Both the position numbers and the translations under genes were made by a program. This document shows positions 8,500 to 16,312 of a stretch of DNA of 64,000 bases, piece by piece (the first letter of the stretch is position 1; each line of letters opens with the position of its first letter). The notes under the pieces were generated by a model. That model worked only from the letters and a program-made list of their open reading frames with translations. It made no database searches and was not told where the DNA came from. The DNA is from Sulfuritalea sp. (lineage in GTDB: Bacteria > Pseudomonadota > Gammaproteobacteria > Burkholderiales > Rhodocyclaceae), in assembly GCA_016716965.1 (NCBI GenBank), contig JADJUP010000056.1, forward strand, positions 124,001-188,000. The letters are read 5' to 3'.

Positions 8500-9590
8500 G
8501 CGCCACGGTCCTTTCCGCGCCGGTCGCCGCGCCGCATGCGGCCACCTCCGCCAGTGTCTCGCGCGTCATGCTGTGGGTCATGGCCGCCCTGGCGCCGGCG
8601 ACGCTGTTCGGCTTCTGGCTCTACGGCTGGCCGGCGGTGCACCTGTGGTGGATCACGATCGCCTTCGCCCTGCTCGGCGAGTCGCTGTGCCTGCGCCTGA
8701 TGCGGCGCGCGGCGCTGCCGGTGCTGTTCGACGGTTCGGCGCTGCTCACCGGTTGGCTGCTGGCCCTGTCGCTGCCGCCGTGGGCGCCGTGGTGGATAGG
8801 CGCGACGGGCGGCTTCTTCGCCACGGTGATCGCCAAGCAGGTGTTCGGCGGACTGGGCCAGAACCTGTTCAACCCGGCCATGGTGGCGCGCGTAGCGTTG
8901 CTGATCTCCTTTCCGGTGCAGATGACGCTGTGGGTCGCGCCGGTGCCGCTCGGCAGCGCGGCTGCGCCGGGCTTTGTCGATGGCCTGCGCATCACCCTGG
9001 GTGCCCTGCCCGGCGCGCTCGATGCCGTTGCCAGCGCCAGTGTGCTGGGCCATGCCAAGACGGAACTGTCGCGCGGCGTGGACCTGCTGCATTCGTTTGC
9101 CGTGTCGTCAGCGCCGACTTTCGGCCTTGACGGCATGCGCGCCGGCAGCATGGGCGAAACCGCCTCGCTGCTGCTGGCCGGCGGCGGCGCGCTGCTGCTG
9201 GCCCTGCGCATCATCAGCTGGCACATTCCGCTGGCGATGCTGGCCGCCATTGCGCTGCCGGCGGCAATCCTGCACGCAGCCGATCCGGCACGCTACCTCG
9301 ATGCCGGCAGCCACCTGCTGGCCGGCGGCACGCTGCTCGGCGCCTTCTTCATCGCCACCGATTACGTCACCTCGCCCAACACGCGCGCCGGGCAACTGCT
9401 GTTCGGCGCCGGCGTGGGCGGCCTGACCTTCCTGATCCGCACCTGGGGCGGCTATCCCGAGGGCATCGCCTTTGCCGTGCTGCTGATGAACGCGCTGGTG
9501 CCCGTGATCGACCGCTACCTGCGCCCGCGCATCCACGGCCGCGACCGGCGCGGCCGGGCGCTGGACATTCCGGACGGGGAGGGATCATGA
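8496..9590 (+). CDS. rnfD: RnfD, membrane flavoprotein subunit of the Rnf complex
   Basis: The 364-residue protein has about ten membrane helices and belongs to the NqrB/RnfD family. Its ATG overlaps the rnfC stop, so translation is probably coupled. The position expected to hold the covalent FMN threonine (S-G-A-T in relatives) reads DAVASAS here, residues 176-182, which gives serine. VSSAPTF, about residues 204-210, is encoded by the 17-copy motif. The remaining family blocks (FGGLGQNLFNPAMVAR, DYVTSPNTRAGQLLFG, GGYPEGIAFAVLLMNA) are intact. Confidence 0.94.
   Translation: MSATVLSAPVAAPHAATSASVSRVMLWVMAALAPATLFGFWLYGWPAVHLWWITIAFALLGESLCLRLMRRAALPVLFDGSALLTGWLLALSLPPWAPWWIGATGGFFATVIAKQVFGGLGQNLFNPAMVARVALLISFPVQMTLWVAPVPLGSAAAPGFVDGLRITLGALPGALDAVASASVLGHAKTELSRGVDLLHSFAVSSAPTFGLDGMRAGSMGETASLLLAGGGALLLALRIISWHIPLAMLAAIALPAAILHAADPARYLDAGSHLLAGGTLLGAFFIATDYVTSPNTRAGQLLFGAGVGGLTFLIRTWGGYPEGIAFAVLLMNALVPVIDRYLRPRIHGRDRRGRALDIPDGEGS
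9099..9123 (-). repeat. 17-copy motif, copy 5 (inside rnfD)
   Basis: Encodes AVSSAPTF in a loop of RnfD. The read-through shows no length change relative to the surrounding helix pattern. Confidence 0.75.
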
Positions 9591-9612
9591 GCGACGTCAG
9601 CCGGGGCACACG

Positions 9613-10239
9613 ATGAATGCCGGGTTCGCCCGCCTGCGCGGCGGGCTCTCCTACCAGGGCATGTCGCTCGGCCTGATGGCGCTGGTCGCCAGCGCGGCGC
9701 TGGTGCTGGCCAACGACCTCACCCGCGAGCGCATCGCCGAGGCCGAGGCGCGCGACCTGCAGGCCATGCTGGCGCAGGTGCTGCCGGCCGGCTTCGCCGA
9801 CAACGACCTGCTGGCCGACACGTCGCGCGTCGGCACCGAGGGCGGCGGCCGCCTGGTCTATCGCGCCCGGCGTTCGGGCCAGGTGATCGGTGCGGTGTTC
9901 CAGAGTTCGGCGCGAGGCTATGCGGCGGACATCACGGTGCTGGTCGGCGTCGATGCCGGCGGCACGCTGCTCGGGGTGCGCGTGGTGAAGCACGTCGAGA
10001 CGCCGGGCCTGGGCGACAAGATCGAGGTCGGCAAGTCGAAGTGGATCCTCGGATTCGACGGCAAGTCGCTCGGCACGCTTTCCGTCGCGCAGTGGGCGGT
10101 GAAGAAGGACGGCGGCGTGTTCGATCAGTTCGCCGGCGCCACCATCACGCCGCGCGCGGTGGTCAAGGCGGTCAGGAGCGGCCTGGAATTCTTCGCCGCC
10201 CACCGCGATGAAATCCTTGCAGGAGCGAATGCACAATGA
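9613..10239 (+). CDS. rnfG: RnfG, FMN-carrying subunit of the Rnf complex
   Basis: The 208-residue protein has one N-terminal membrane helix (about 16-36) and a periplasmic FMN-binding domain. The FMN is attached by a phosphoester to threonine in the motif AGATIT (about 174-179), which is present. GVRVVKHVETPGLGDKIE is the other family block. It starts 22 bases after rnfD and its stop overlaps the rnfE ATG. Confidence 0.95.
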   Translation: MNAGFARLRGGLSYQGMSLGLMALVASAALVLANDLTRERIAEAEARDLQAMLAQVLPAGFADNDLLADTSRVGTEGGGRLVYRARRSGQVIGAVFQSSARGYAADITVLVGVDAGGTLLGVRVVKHVETPGLGDKIEVGKSKWILGFDGKSLGTLSVAQWAVKKDGGVFDQFAGATITPRAVVKAVRSGLEFFAAHRDEILAGANAQ

Positions 10240-10904
10240 ACCTCGACAGCATCAAGGACGGGCTCTGGCGCAACAACGTGGTGTTCAGCCAGATGCTGGC
10301 GCTGTGCCCCGCCATGGCGGTGACCACCAGCGGCAGCAACGGCCTGGGCATGGGCCTGGCGACCACCGCGGTGCTGGTCTGCTCGAACATGCTGGTGGCG
10401 GCGATTCGCCACCTGGTCAGTCCGCAGGTGCGCATCCCCGTCTTCGTCGTGCTCATCGCGACCCTGGTTACCGTGGTCGACCTGGCGCTTAACGCCTGGC
10501 TGCACGAGCTGTACAAGGTGCTCGGCCTGTTCATTGCGCTGATCGTGGTCAATTGCGCCATCCTCGGCCGTGCCGAGGCGTTTGCCTCGAAGAACACCGT
10601 GGCCGCCGCCGCGGTTGACGGACTGGCGATGGGCCTGGGCTTCACCGGCGCGCTGACGCTGATCGGCCTGATCCGCGAACTGGTAGGCAGCGGCACGCTG
10701 TTCGCGCAGGCCAGCCTGCTGCTCGGGCCGGGCTTCCGCTTCCTCGAAACCACGGTGGTGGCCGACTACGGCGGCGTCCTGCTGATGATCCTGCCGCCCG
10801 GCGGCTTTCTCGTCCTCGGCCTGCTGCTGGCGGCCAGGCGCGCCCACGAGATGCGGCCGGTGCCGGCCCGACGTGCCGTGTCGCCAGCGCCGACTCTTGC
10901 CTGA
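10236..10904 (+). CDS. rnfE: RnfE, membrane subunit of the Rnf complex
   Basis: The 222-residue RnfA homologue is inserted with opposite topology. Six helices are predicted, and the signatures are NNVVFSQMLALCPAMAVTTS (about 13-32) and LFIALIVVNCAILGRAEAFAS. The Cys residues in both correspond to those of RnfA. The last residues (AVSPAPTLA) come from a copy of the 17-copy motif that ends right at the stop, so the C-terminal tail may be shaped by it. It overlaps rnfG by four bases. Confidence 0.95.
   Translation: MNLDSIKDGLWRNNVVFSQMLALCPAMAVTTSGSNGLGMGLATTAVLVCSNMLVAAIRHLVSPQVRIPVFVVLIATLVTVVDLALNAWLHELYKVLGLFIALIVVNCAILGRAEAFASKNTVAAAAVDGLAMGLGFTGALTLIGLIRELVGSGTLFAQASLLLGPGFRFLETTVVADYGGVLLMILPPGGFLVLGLLLAARRAHEMRPVPARRAVSPAPTLA
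10875..10898 (-). repeat. 17-copy motif, copy 6 (3' end of rnfE)
   Basis: A perfect consensus copy, ending six bases before the rnfE stop codon is complete. It encodes AVSPAPTL. Confidence 0.8.
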
Positions 10905-10913
10905 GGCCCGGCC

Positions 10914-11195
10914 ATGCAAGTCGGTGTCGCCTATTCCGAAGCCGGCCAGCAGATCTGGCTCAACATCGAGGTGCCGGACGACAGCACGGTGCGCGCCGCG
11001 ATCGAGCGTTCCGGCATCCTGCGCCAGTTCCCCACCATCGACCTCGACGCGCAGAAGGTCGGCATCTTCGGCCGCCTGGTCAAGCTCGACTCGGCACTGC
11101 GCGCCGGCGACCGCGTCGAGATCTACCGGCCGATCACCTGCGACCCGCAAACCGTGCCGCGCCGCGACGGCGAGGGCGGGGATGAGGACGAATAG
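10914..11195 (+). CDS. rnfH: RnfH family protein
   Basis: The 93-residue protein has the RnfH ubiquitin-like beta-grasp pattern: QVGVAYSEAGQQIWLNIEVP, then a helix (TVRAAIERSGIL), and RVEIYRPITCDPQTVPRR at the end. The function is not settled. It is a regular last gene of rnf operons in diazotrophs and is also found beside ratA and smpB elsewhere. It lies 9 bases after rnfE, with an acidic tail. Confidence 0.9.
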   Translation: MQVGVAYSEAGQQIWLNIEVPDDSTVRAAIERSGILRQFPTIDLDAQKVGIFGRLVKLDSALRAGDRVEIYRPITCDPQTVPRRDGEGGDEDE

Positions 11196-11245
11196 ATCCG
11201 CCGGGCTGGCCGCGACGGGCCTTGCGAAATCCATGGCGAATAGAA

Positions 11246-11270
11246 TGTCCGCTCATGCATAGAACGGACA
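11246..11270. promoter_or_regulatory. inverted repeat before scpB
   Basis: TGTCCG-N13-CGGACA lies directly upstream of the scpB ATG, where no clear ribosome binding site is visible. It could be an operator or a leader hairpin. TAGAAT at 11241-11246 could serve as a -10 element. Confidence 0.3.
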
Positions 11271-11274
11271 ATCC

Positions 11275-12048
11275 ATGATCACCAGCAAAATCGAAGGCGC
11301 GGTCGGCACCATCAGCCTGAACCACGATGCGCGGCGCAACGCCCTTTCCGAGGCATTGGTGGACGAGGTGGTTGCCGCCCTTGCCGAGTTTTCCCGGCAG
11401 GAGGTGCGTTGCGCCGTGCTGCGCGCCAACCCCGGCGTAACGGTGTGGTCGGCCGGGCACGACGTGTCGGAATTGCCCGTGGGCGGCATCGATCCGCTCG
11501 GCTGGCGCGACCCCCTGCGCCACCTGATCCGGGAACTGGAGAACTTCACGGCGCCGATCATCGCCATGATCGAGGGCAGCGTCTGGGGCGGCGCCTGCGA
11601 AACGGTGCTCGCCTGCGACCTCATCATCGCCACGCCGGAGTCCAGCTTCTCGGCGACGCCGGCCAAGCATGGCGTGCCCTACAACGTATCCGGCCTGCTG
11701 ACCTTCCTCAATTCGGCCCCGATCCACATCGCCAAGGAAATGCTGTTCACCGCGCAGCCGGTGTCCGCCGTCCGCCTCGAACGGATAGGCATCGTCAACC
11801 ACGTGGTGGCCGTCGAGCAGCTGGAAGAATTCACCTATGCCACGGCGCGGCAGATCGCACTCAATGCGCCGCTCTCGATCTCGGTGATGAAGGAGCAGCT
11901 GCGCATCCTGGCCGGCGCACACACCATGTCGCCGCAGGACTTCGAACGCATCCAGGGCTTGCGGCGGATTGTCTACAACAGCGCCGACTACTCGAATGGA
12001 ATCCAGGCGTTCAAGGAAAAGCGCAAGCCGACCTTCCACGGCCGCTGA
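11275..12048 (+). CDS. scpB: methylmalonyl-CoA decarboxylase (crotonase family)
   Basis: The 257-residue crotonase-fold protein closely follows E. coli ScpB/YgfG. Shared blocks include SAGHDVSELPVGGIDPL (about 61-77), IEGSVWGGACE (about 98-108), FSATPAKHGVPYN and FERIQGLRRIVYNSADY. The enzyme decarboxylates methylmalonyl-CoA to propionyl-CoA. The family oxyanion-hole segments are present. The ATG is chosen from the match to the start of the family. It follows rnfH by 79 bp but is metabolically unrelated. Confidence 0.85.
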   Translation: MITSKIEGAVGTISLNHDARRNALSEALVDEVVAALAEFSRQEVRCAVLRANPGVTVWSAGHDVSELPVGGIDPLGWRDPLRHLIRELENFTAPIIAMIEGSVWGGACETVLACDLIIATPESSFSATPAKHGVPYNVSGLLTFLNSAPIHIAKEMLFTAQPVSAVRLERIGIVNHVVAVEQLEEFTYATARQIALNAPLSISVMKEQLRILAGAHTMSPQDFERIQGLRRIVYNSADYSNGIQAFKEKRKPTFHGR

Positions 12049-12090
12049 CCGGCTGCATGCCGGCGAGGCGGTGCGCCCGTGCCGACATTC

Positions 12091-12897
12091 TTATCCGACC
12101 TGCGTCCGCAGCACGTCGCGGGTCGCGGCATCTGCGGCAAACATGTGTTCGACGCGCAACGACGACAGCGTGATGTCCTGCGGTGCGCCAAACGTCGTAA
12201 ACATGCTGAAGAACGCCAGCTCGCCGTGGGGCGTGGCGTAGCGCGAGGTCAGCATCGGCGTCGCCGGTTGCAGGCGTGCGCGATGAAGGCCATGTGTGCC
12301 CAGGCGCGTCCGCAGCAGCGCGGCAAACGCCTCCACCCGGGGCGCCAGCTCAGGCTGCACCGACACTTCGTTCAACAGCAGTGCCAGGAACACGGGGCCG
12401 ACCTCGTGCAGGTTGACCATGGACTTGGTGAATCCCTCGGGATGGGCAAGCAGGTCGAGGACGTTGATCGTCGCATCGGGCGCCAGATTGGCAACCCAGG
12501 GCATCAATGTGACGGCGAGCCATCTGCCACCGCGATTCATCTGCAGCACGTTCCATTCGGCATCGATGACCAGCGCCGGGGTTGGGTCGTGCGCATTCAG
12601 CAGTTGCGTCAATGCCTCGTTGGCCTGCGCCAGTGCCGGGTCGCCCAGGCGGGCGGCGCCGTAGGCCGGCGCGAAGCCGGCTTGAAGCAGTGCCAGATTG
12701 CGCAGCGCCAGCGGCGTGTCGAGTTCGCCCAGCCATGCCAACAGCAGCTCGCGGCTGGGTTTGGCACGCCCGCTTTCGACGAAGCTGACATGGCGCTGCG
12801 ACACCCCGATCCTCATCGAAAGTTCCAGCTGGCTCAAACGGCGGGCCTTGCGTGCCCGCTGCAGGGTAACCGGCAGGCTTTGGGTTGGTTCGTTCAT
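12091..12897 (-). CDS. XRE-family regulator with MmyB-like sensor domain
   Basis: The 268-residue regulator has an N-terminal helix-turn-helix (about 13-65, with LSQLELSMRIGVSQRHVSFVE). The C-terminal region (about 95-260) is of the MmyB/PAS-like ligand-binding type seen in many one-component regulators, with PALVIDAEWNVLQMN. The ligand is not evident. It is divergent from the small membrane protein gene at 13004, and a 17-bp palindrome in the shared gap is the likely operator. Confidence 0.8.
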   Translation of the reverse strand: MNEPTQSLPVTLQRARKARRLSQLELSMRIGVSQRHVSFVESGRAKPSRELLLAWLGELDTPLALRNLALLQAGFAPAYGAARLGDPALAQANEALTQLLNAHDPTPALVIDAEWNVLQMNRGGRWLAVTLMPWVANLAPDATINVLDLLAHPEGFTKSMVNLHEVGPVFLALLLNEVSVQPELAPRVEAFAALLRTRLGTHGLHRARLQPATPMLTSRYATPHGELAFFSMFTTFGAPQDITLSSLRVEHMFAADAATRDVLRTQVG

Positions 12898-12930
12898 GGC
12901 GGGATTGAACCACAGCCGCGCATCGATCCG

Positions 12931-12947
12931 ATTACCTGCAAGGTAAT
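12931..12947. promoter_or_regulatory. palindromic operator candidate ATTACCT-GCA-AGGTAAT
   Basis: Seven-base perfect arms separated by three bases, 34 bp upstream of the XRE gene start and 57 bp before the divergent gene. The size and symmetry suit a dimeric HTH regulator. The site could control both genes. Confidence 0.6.
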
Positions 12948-13003
12948 TGCCGTCGTGATATCGGTGCCGGATACTGGCCCGGAATCATTTTGAAGGATGG
13001 AAA

Positions 13004-13294
13004 ATGAAACAGGCGCTATTGATCGCTACGCTCGCCGGATTCGGTGCCCTGACGGCGGCGGCACTTTGGCAGCATGGATTCCTCGGCATACTGGCGTCGC
13101 CGCTACAGAGCCTTGCCGCGGGCCAGATCTTTGCCGACCTGGTCATCGCACTGACGCTGGTCATGGTCTGGATATGGAACGATGCCAGGGCGCGCGGTCG
13201 TGTTGCCTGGCCCTGGGTTGTCGCCACGCTTGCTTTCGGTTCGTTCGGGCCGCTGCTCTATCTGCTTGTGCGGGATGCAAAATTCGGGCGATGA
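13004..13294 (+). CDS. small membrane protein, function unknown
   Basis: The 96-residue protein has three hydrophobic helices (about 4-22, 43-62 and 66-88) and ends in a short charged tail (VRDAKFGR). The pattern FADLVIALTLVMVWIWNDARARG resembles DUF2834-type small membrane proteins, but the assignment is tentative. AAGGA lies 8 bases before the ATG. It shares a control region with the divergent XRE regulator and is probably its target. Confidence 0.7.
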   Translation: MKQALLIATLAGFGALTAAALWQHGFLGILASPLQSLAAGQIFADLVIALTLVMVWIWNDARARGRVAWPWVVATLAFGSFGPLLYLLVRDAKFGR

Positions 13295-13356
13295 ATTGTT
13301 GGCGTGGGAGCGTGATGAGATTTTCATGCCCCATGCCGCGGGCAGTTACTCCCGGC

Positions 13357-14208
13357 TCAGGCCGATGCCGCGGCCTGCCGCCGCAATGCGTTGATCCAGG
13401 ATTTCTGGCACAGGCCGCGCCGCTGCTGTTCGAGGTGGTCGCGGATTTGCGGCGCCGCCTCGGCCAGGTCGAGCGTGCTGGCGGGCTGGATCGCGTCGCA
13501 TTGCACGAGATGGAAGCCGAGTTCGGTTTCGACGATGTCGGAGAGGCCATCCGCCGGCAGCTCGAAGGCGGCGACGTCGAGTTCCGGGTAGAGCTTGCCG
13601 CGCGGCAGGGTGCCGAGCTGGCCGCCGTTCATCGCCGTCGGGCATTCGGAATGTTTCAGCGCCTGTTCGGCAAAGCGTTCGGGCGATTTCTGCAGGCGCG
13701 CTGCGATGCCTTCGATGCGCGCGCGCGCCGCGGCCCGCTCGCTGCCTGCAAGCGTGTCGTTGATGGTGACCAGGATGTGGCGCAGGGTACGCGTCTCGGG
13801 GCGACGGAAGCGCTCGCGATGCATGAACCAGAAGATCTCGACCTCGGTTTCGCTCACCGTCGCGGCACGACTGGCGACGCGGTCGAGCACGGCCTCGACG
13901 CGCAGGTCTCGCGTGATTTCGGCGCGCAGGGCTTCGACGTCGAGGCCGGCCGTCGCGACGGCATGCTGGAAGTCGTCCTCGTTGTCGTAGCGCGTGCGGA
14001 TTTCGCGCAGCGCGTTGTCGATCGAGGGCTCGGGCACTTGAACCTGGGCGGCATCCGGCGTAGCGAGGATCAGCGCCTCGATCTCGCGCTGGCGGTCGGC
14101 GGCGAGTCGCACCCGCTGGCGCTCGGCCGGTTCGAGCGCCTCGGGCGACTTGCCGTAGAGGCGCGTCGCGAGCTTCAGTTCCCGGTAGGGGTGGATGCCG
14201 TCACTCAT
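13357..14208 (-). CDS. nifM: NifM, parvulin-type prolyl isomerase
   Basis: The 283-residue protein is required in several diazotrophs for accumulation of active NifH. The C-terminal half is a parvulin domain (about 140-245) with RHILVTIN, FAEQALKHSECPTAMNGGQLGTLPRGKLYPELDVAAF and ELGFHLVQCD. The N-terminal half is an alpha-helical chaperone-like region (YRELKLATRLYGKSPEAL). It overlaps nifZ by eight bases and is the last gene of the nifV operon. Confidence 0.92.
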   Translation of the reverse strand: MSDGIHPYRELKLATRLYGKSPEALEPAERQRVRLAADRQREIEALILATPDAAQVQVPEPSIDNALREIRTRYDNEDDFQHAVATAGLDVEALRAEITRDLRVEAVLDRVASRAATVSETEVEIFWFMHRERFRRPETRTLRHILVTINDTLAGSERAAARARIEGIAARLQKSPERFAEQALKHSECPTAMNGGQLGTLPRGKLYPELDVAAFELPADGLSDIVETELGFHLVQCDAIQPASTLDLAEAAPQIRDHLEQQRRGLCQKSWINALRRQAAASA

Positions 14209-14653
14209 CGTCGATCTCCCGCAGGGCGCCCTCCGGCACCAGCAGCGGATTGCCGGGCAGGCAGTCGAAATGCACGTGGTAGGCCACCGGCTTGCCTTCC
14301 TCGCGTTCCAGGTTCAACACTTCGCCGCGGCTGCCGACGGGGACCCTGACCTCGCCGCGGATGGCCAGCGGCACCGCGGCACAAAGCTTCTGCCGCACTT
14401 CGAAACGGCTTTCGATCCAGGGTTCGTCGATGTCGATCAGTTCTTCCTCGCGGCAACCGACGATGCGTTCTTCGTCGAGGAAATGCACGGCGTAGATGAT
14501 CTGGTCCTGGAGGAAGGTGCCGACGTTGCGCACGTGGCCGACGCGTCCGCGTCGCACCAGCAGGTCGCCGACGGCGGCGCCGGGATAGGTGCCGTCGTTG
14601 CGCACGTTGCGCGTCACGCGCACGGCATCGCCGTAGTCCCAGCGCGGCAGCAT
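14201..14653 (-). CDS. nifZ: NifZ, nitrogenase P-cluster maturation factor
   Basis: The 150-residue protein opens with LPRWDYGDAVRVTRNVRNDG, followed by GRVGHVRNVGTFLQDQIIYAVHF and VGCREEELIDID. NifZ helps convert the second P-cluster precursor in NifDK. The start is set at MLPRWDYG because this is the family N-terminus and it lies six bases after the nifW stop. The longer reading would run into nifW. It overlaps nifM at the other end. Confidence 0.92.
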   Translation of the reverse strand: MLPRWDYGDAVRVTRNVRNDGTYPGAAVGDLLVRRGRVGHVRNVGTFLQDQIIYAVHFLDEERIVGCREEELIDIDEPWIESRFEVRQKLCAAVPLAIRGEVRVPVGSRGEVLNLEREEGKPVAYHVHFDCLPGNPLLVPEGALREIDDE

Positions 14654-14658
14654 CGGGC

Positions 14659-14973
14659 TTATCCGGTAAGCGCTGAAAGGGGAAGGAAGGAGGATCCGTC
14701 GGCCTTGCGATAGACCGCGAGCACCTTCTCCTGCTGCGCGCTGGAGTCGACGAAGTCCCGGTAGGCCAGTTCGAGCCACTTGCGCCAGGCCTGGTAGTCC
14801 GGCGCATTGCCGGCTTCCTGCTTGGCCAGGTAGTCGTGGTAGCGCTGCAGGATGTGCAGGCGATTGACCTGCACCACCTGCGCCTCGTAGTCGATGCCGA
14901 AGTAGTCGAGGAAATCCTCGGCGGAACTCAGGTCGGCCAGGTCGTCTTCAAAGCTGTCGGCTTCGCATCCCAT
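14659..14973 (-). CDS. nifW: NifW, nitrogenase-protective protein
   Basis: The 104-residue NifW carries the family segments LSSAEDFLDYFGIDYEAQVVQVNRLHILQRYHDYL and a C-terminal helix ending KVLAVYRKADGSSF. NifW interacts with the MoFe protein, and roles in oxygen protection and P-cluster maturation have been reported. GGAGAA precedes the ATG. The order TPR protein, nifW, nifZ, nifM is conserved in diazotrophic proteobacteria. Confidence 0.92.
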   Translation of the reverse strand: MGCEADSFEDDLADLSSAEDFLDYFGIDYEAQVVQVNRLHILQRYHDYLAKQEAGNAPDYQAWRKWLELAYRDFVDSSAQQEKVLAVYRKADGSSFLPLSALTG

Positions 14974-14997
14974 GATGGTTCTCCTTTTGGTGGTTCA

Positions 14998-15516
14998 TCA
15001 GGCGTCGGCCGTCGCGGCTTCGCGTGCGGCAAGGGTGGCAAGCAGGGAACTGACGCCCAGCGCATCGCGCTCGTCGATCTCGGCAATCTTTTCCAGGCGG
15101 TGGCGCGCCTCGTCGATGCGGCCCAGGCGCAGCAGGATCACCGCCGAGCCCTTGAGCGCCAGCAGGTGGAAGCGCAGCAGTCCGATCGAGCGCATCACGG
15201 CCTCGCCCAGCGACACCGGGCCGATGCCGCGCCAACCATCGACCAGGTGCAGGCGGCCGGCGGTGACGTCGAGCGCGCGCTCGGCCACGACAAGCGCATC
15301 TTCCAGGCGATGCTGGTAGAAGTAGTAGCGGTACAGCGCGACCAGCACCGAGAGTTGGTTCGGCGCCAGGAAGTAGGCGCGCAGAAGGAAGGGCTCGGCT
15401 TCGGGTCCGTACTGTTGCGCGGCCTCGGCAATGAGCGATTCCACCTCGGGCGAGCAGGGCTCGTCGAAGTAGAGCCCCTCGCCGTCCAGTTCCAGCAGGT
15501 CGATGCCTTCAGCCAC
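14998..15516 (-). CDS. TPR-like protein of the nif operon
   Basis: The 172-residue helical protein has tetratricopeptide-type repeats in the middle (FLLRAYFLAPNQLSVLVALYRYYFYQHRLEDALVVAERAL and HLLALKGSAVILLRLGRIDEARHRLEKIAEID). It begins with an acidic segment (LLELDGEGLYFDEP). It overlaps cysE by eight bases and precedes nifW, a place where many diazotrophs have an uncharacterised nif-associated protein. The role is unknown; TPR proteins usually make protein-protein contacts. Confidence 0.7.
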   Translation of the reverse strand: MAEGIDLLELDGEGLYFDEPCSPEVESLIAEAAQQYGPEAEPFLLRAYFLAPNQLSVLVALYRYYFYQHRLEDALVVAERALDVTAGRLHLVDGWRGIGPVSLGEAVMRSIGLLRFHLLALKGSAVILLRLGRIDEARHRLEKIAEIDERDALGVSSLLATLAAREAATADA

Positions 15517-16312
15517 GGCCGTGTTCCTCGCAACAGAGTTCGCCGGCGGCGCAGGCCACGCAGCTTCCGCGTTGCGGCGGCGGCAGGCCGCGCAGTTCGC
15601 GCACTTCGGACTCCAGGCTGTCGATGCGGTCGAGCAGGCACTGGATGGCCTTGCCCACCGGATCGGGGATCAGGTGGTGGTCGAGGTTGATGGCGTGGAT
15701 CGCCGTATCGCCAGCGCCGACTCTTGTGCTTGTTTCCCCGACCAGTCGCGCCGGGATGCCGATCGCGGTTCGTCCGGCCGGCACCTCGCGGATGACGACC
15801 GAATTGGCGCCGATGCGCGCGGCGTCACCCACCGTGATCGCGCCGAGGATCTTGGCCCCGGCGCCGACCACCACGCCGCTGCCCAGCGTCGGGTGGCGCT
15901 TGCCCTTGTTCCAGGTGGTGCCGCCCAGGGTGACGCCGTGGTACAGCGTGACGTCGTCGCCGACCTCGGCGGTTTCGCCGATCACCACGCCGGCACCGTG
16001 GTCGATGAAGAAGCGGCGGCCGATGCGCGCGCCGGGATGGATGTCGACATTGGTCAGCAGGCGCGCCAGCCAGGCCAGCCAGCGCGCGGCGAAGCGCCAG
16101 CCGCGCCGCCACAGCGCATGCGCCGGACGGTGCAGCAGGATGGCATGCAGGCCGGGGTAGGTGAGCAGCACTTCGAGGCGCGAGCGCGCCGCCGGATCGC
16201 GGGCGAAGACGCAGCCGAGGTCTTCGCGCGCCAGCGCCAGCAGGCCCGGCGGCGGTTCGGCGGCGGCGTCGGCCAGCGCCAGTTGCAATGCCCCGGCGAG
16301 GTCATGGCTCAT
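15509..16312 (-). CDS. cysE: serine O-acetyltransferase, nif-associated
   Basis: The 267-residue enzyme makes O-acetylserine, the cysteine precursor, and probably serves the extra Fe-S demand of nitrogenase. The left-handed beta-helix hexapeptide repeats (about 85-170) include NVDIHPGARIGRRFFIDHGAGVVIGETAEVGDDVTLYHGVTLGG, with the catalytic DH pair. The C-terminal tail is extended (DHHLIPDPVGKAIQ...) and ends in a Cys-rich stretch, CVACAAGELCCEEHG. This Cys-rich end is unusual for CysE and could bind metal. The ATG overlaps the nifV stop. TRVGAGDTAI is encoded by the 17-copy motif. Confidence 0.92.
   Translation of the reverse strand: MSHDLAGALQLALADAAAEPPPGLLALAREDLGCVFARDPAARSRLEVLLTYPGLHAILLHRPAHALWRRGWRFAARWLAWLARLLTNVDIHPGARIGRRFFIDHGAGVVIGETAEVGDDVTLYHGVTLGGTTWNKGKRHPTLGSGVVVGAGAKILGAITVGDAARIGANSVVIREVPAGRTAIGIPARLVGETSTRVGAGDTAIHAINLDHHLIPDPVGKAIQCLLDRIDSLESEVRELRGLPPPQRGSCVACAAGELCCEEHGRG
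15702..15725 (-). repeat. 17-copy motif, copy 7 (inside cysE)
   Basis: Antisense to the gene, so the cysE frame reads it as TRVGAGDTAI, just behind the catalytic beta-helix. Confidence 0.75.

Noticed and set aside
11990..12006. GCGCCGACTACTC in scpB as an 18th motif copy
   Set aside because: Only the core matches; the flanks do not, and the encoded VYNSADY is a conserved part of the enzyme family, so coding constraint explains it.
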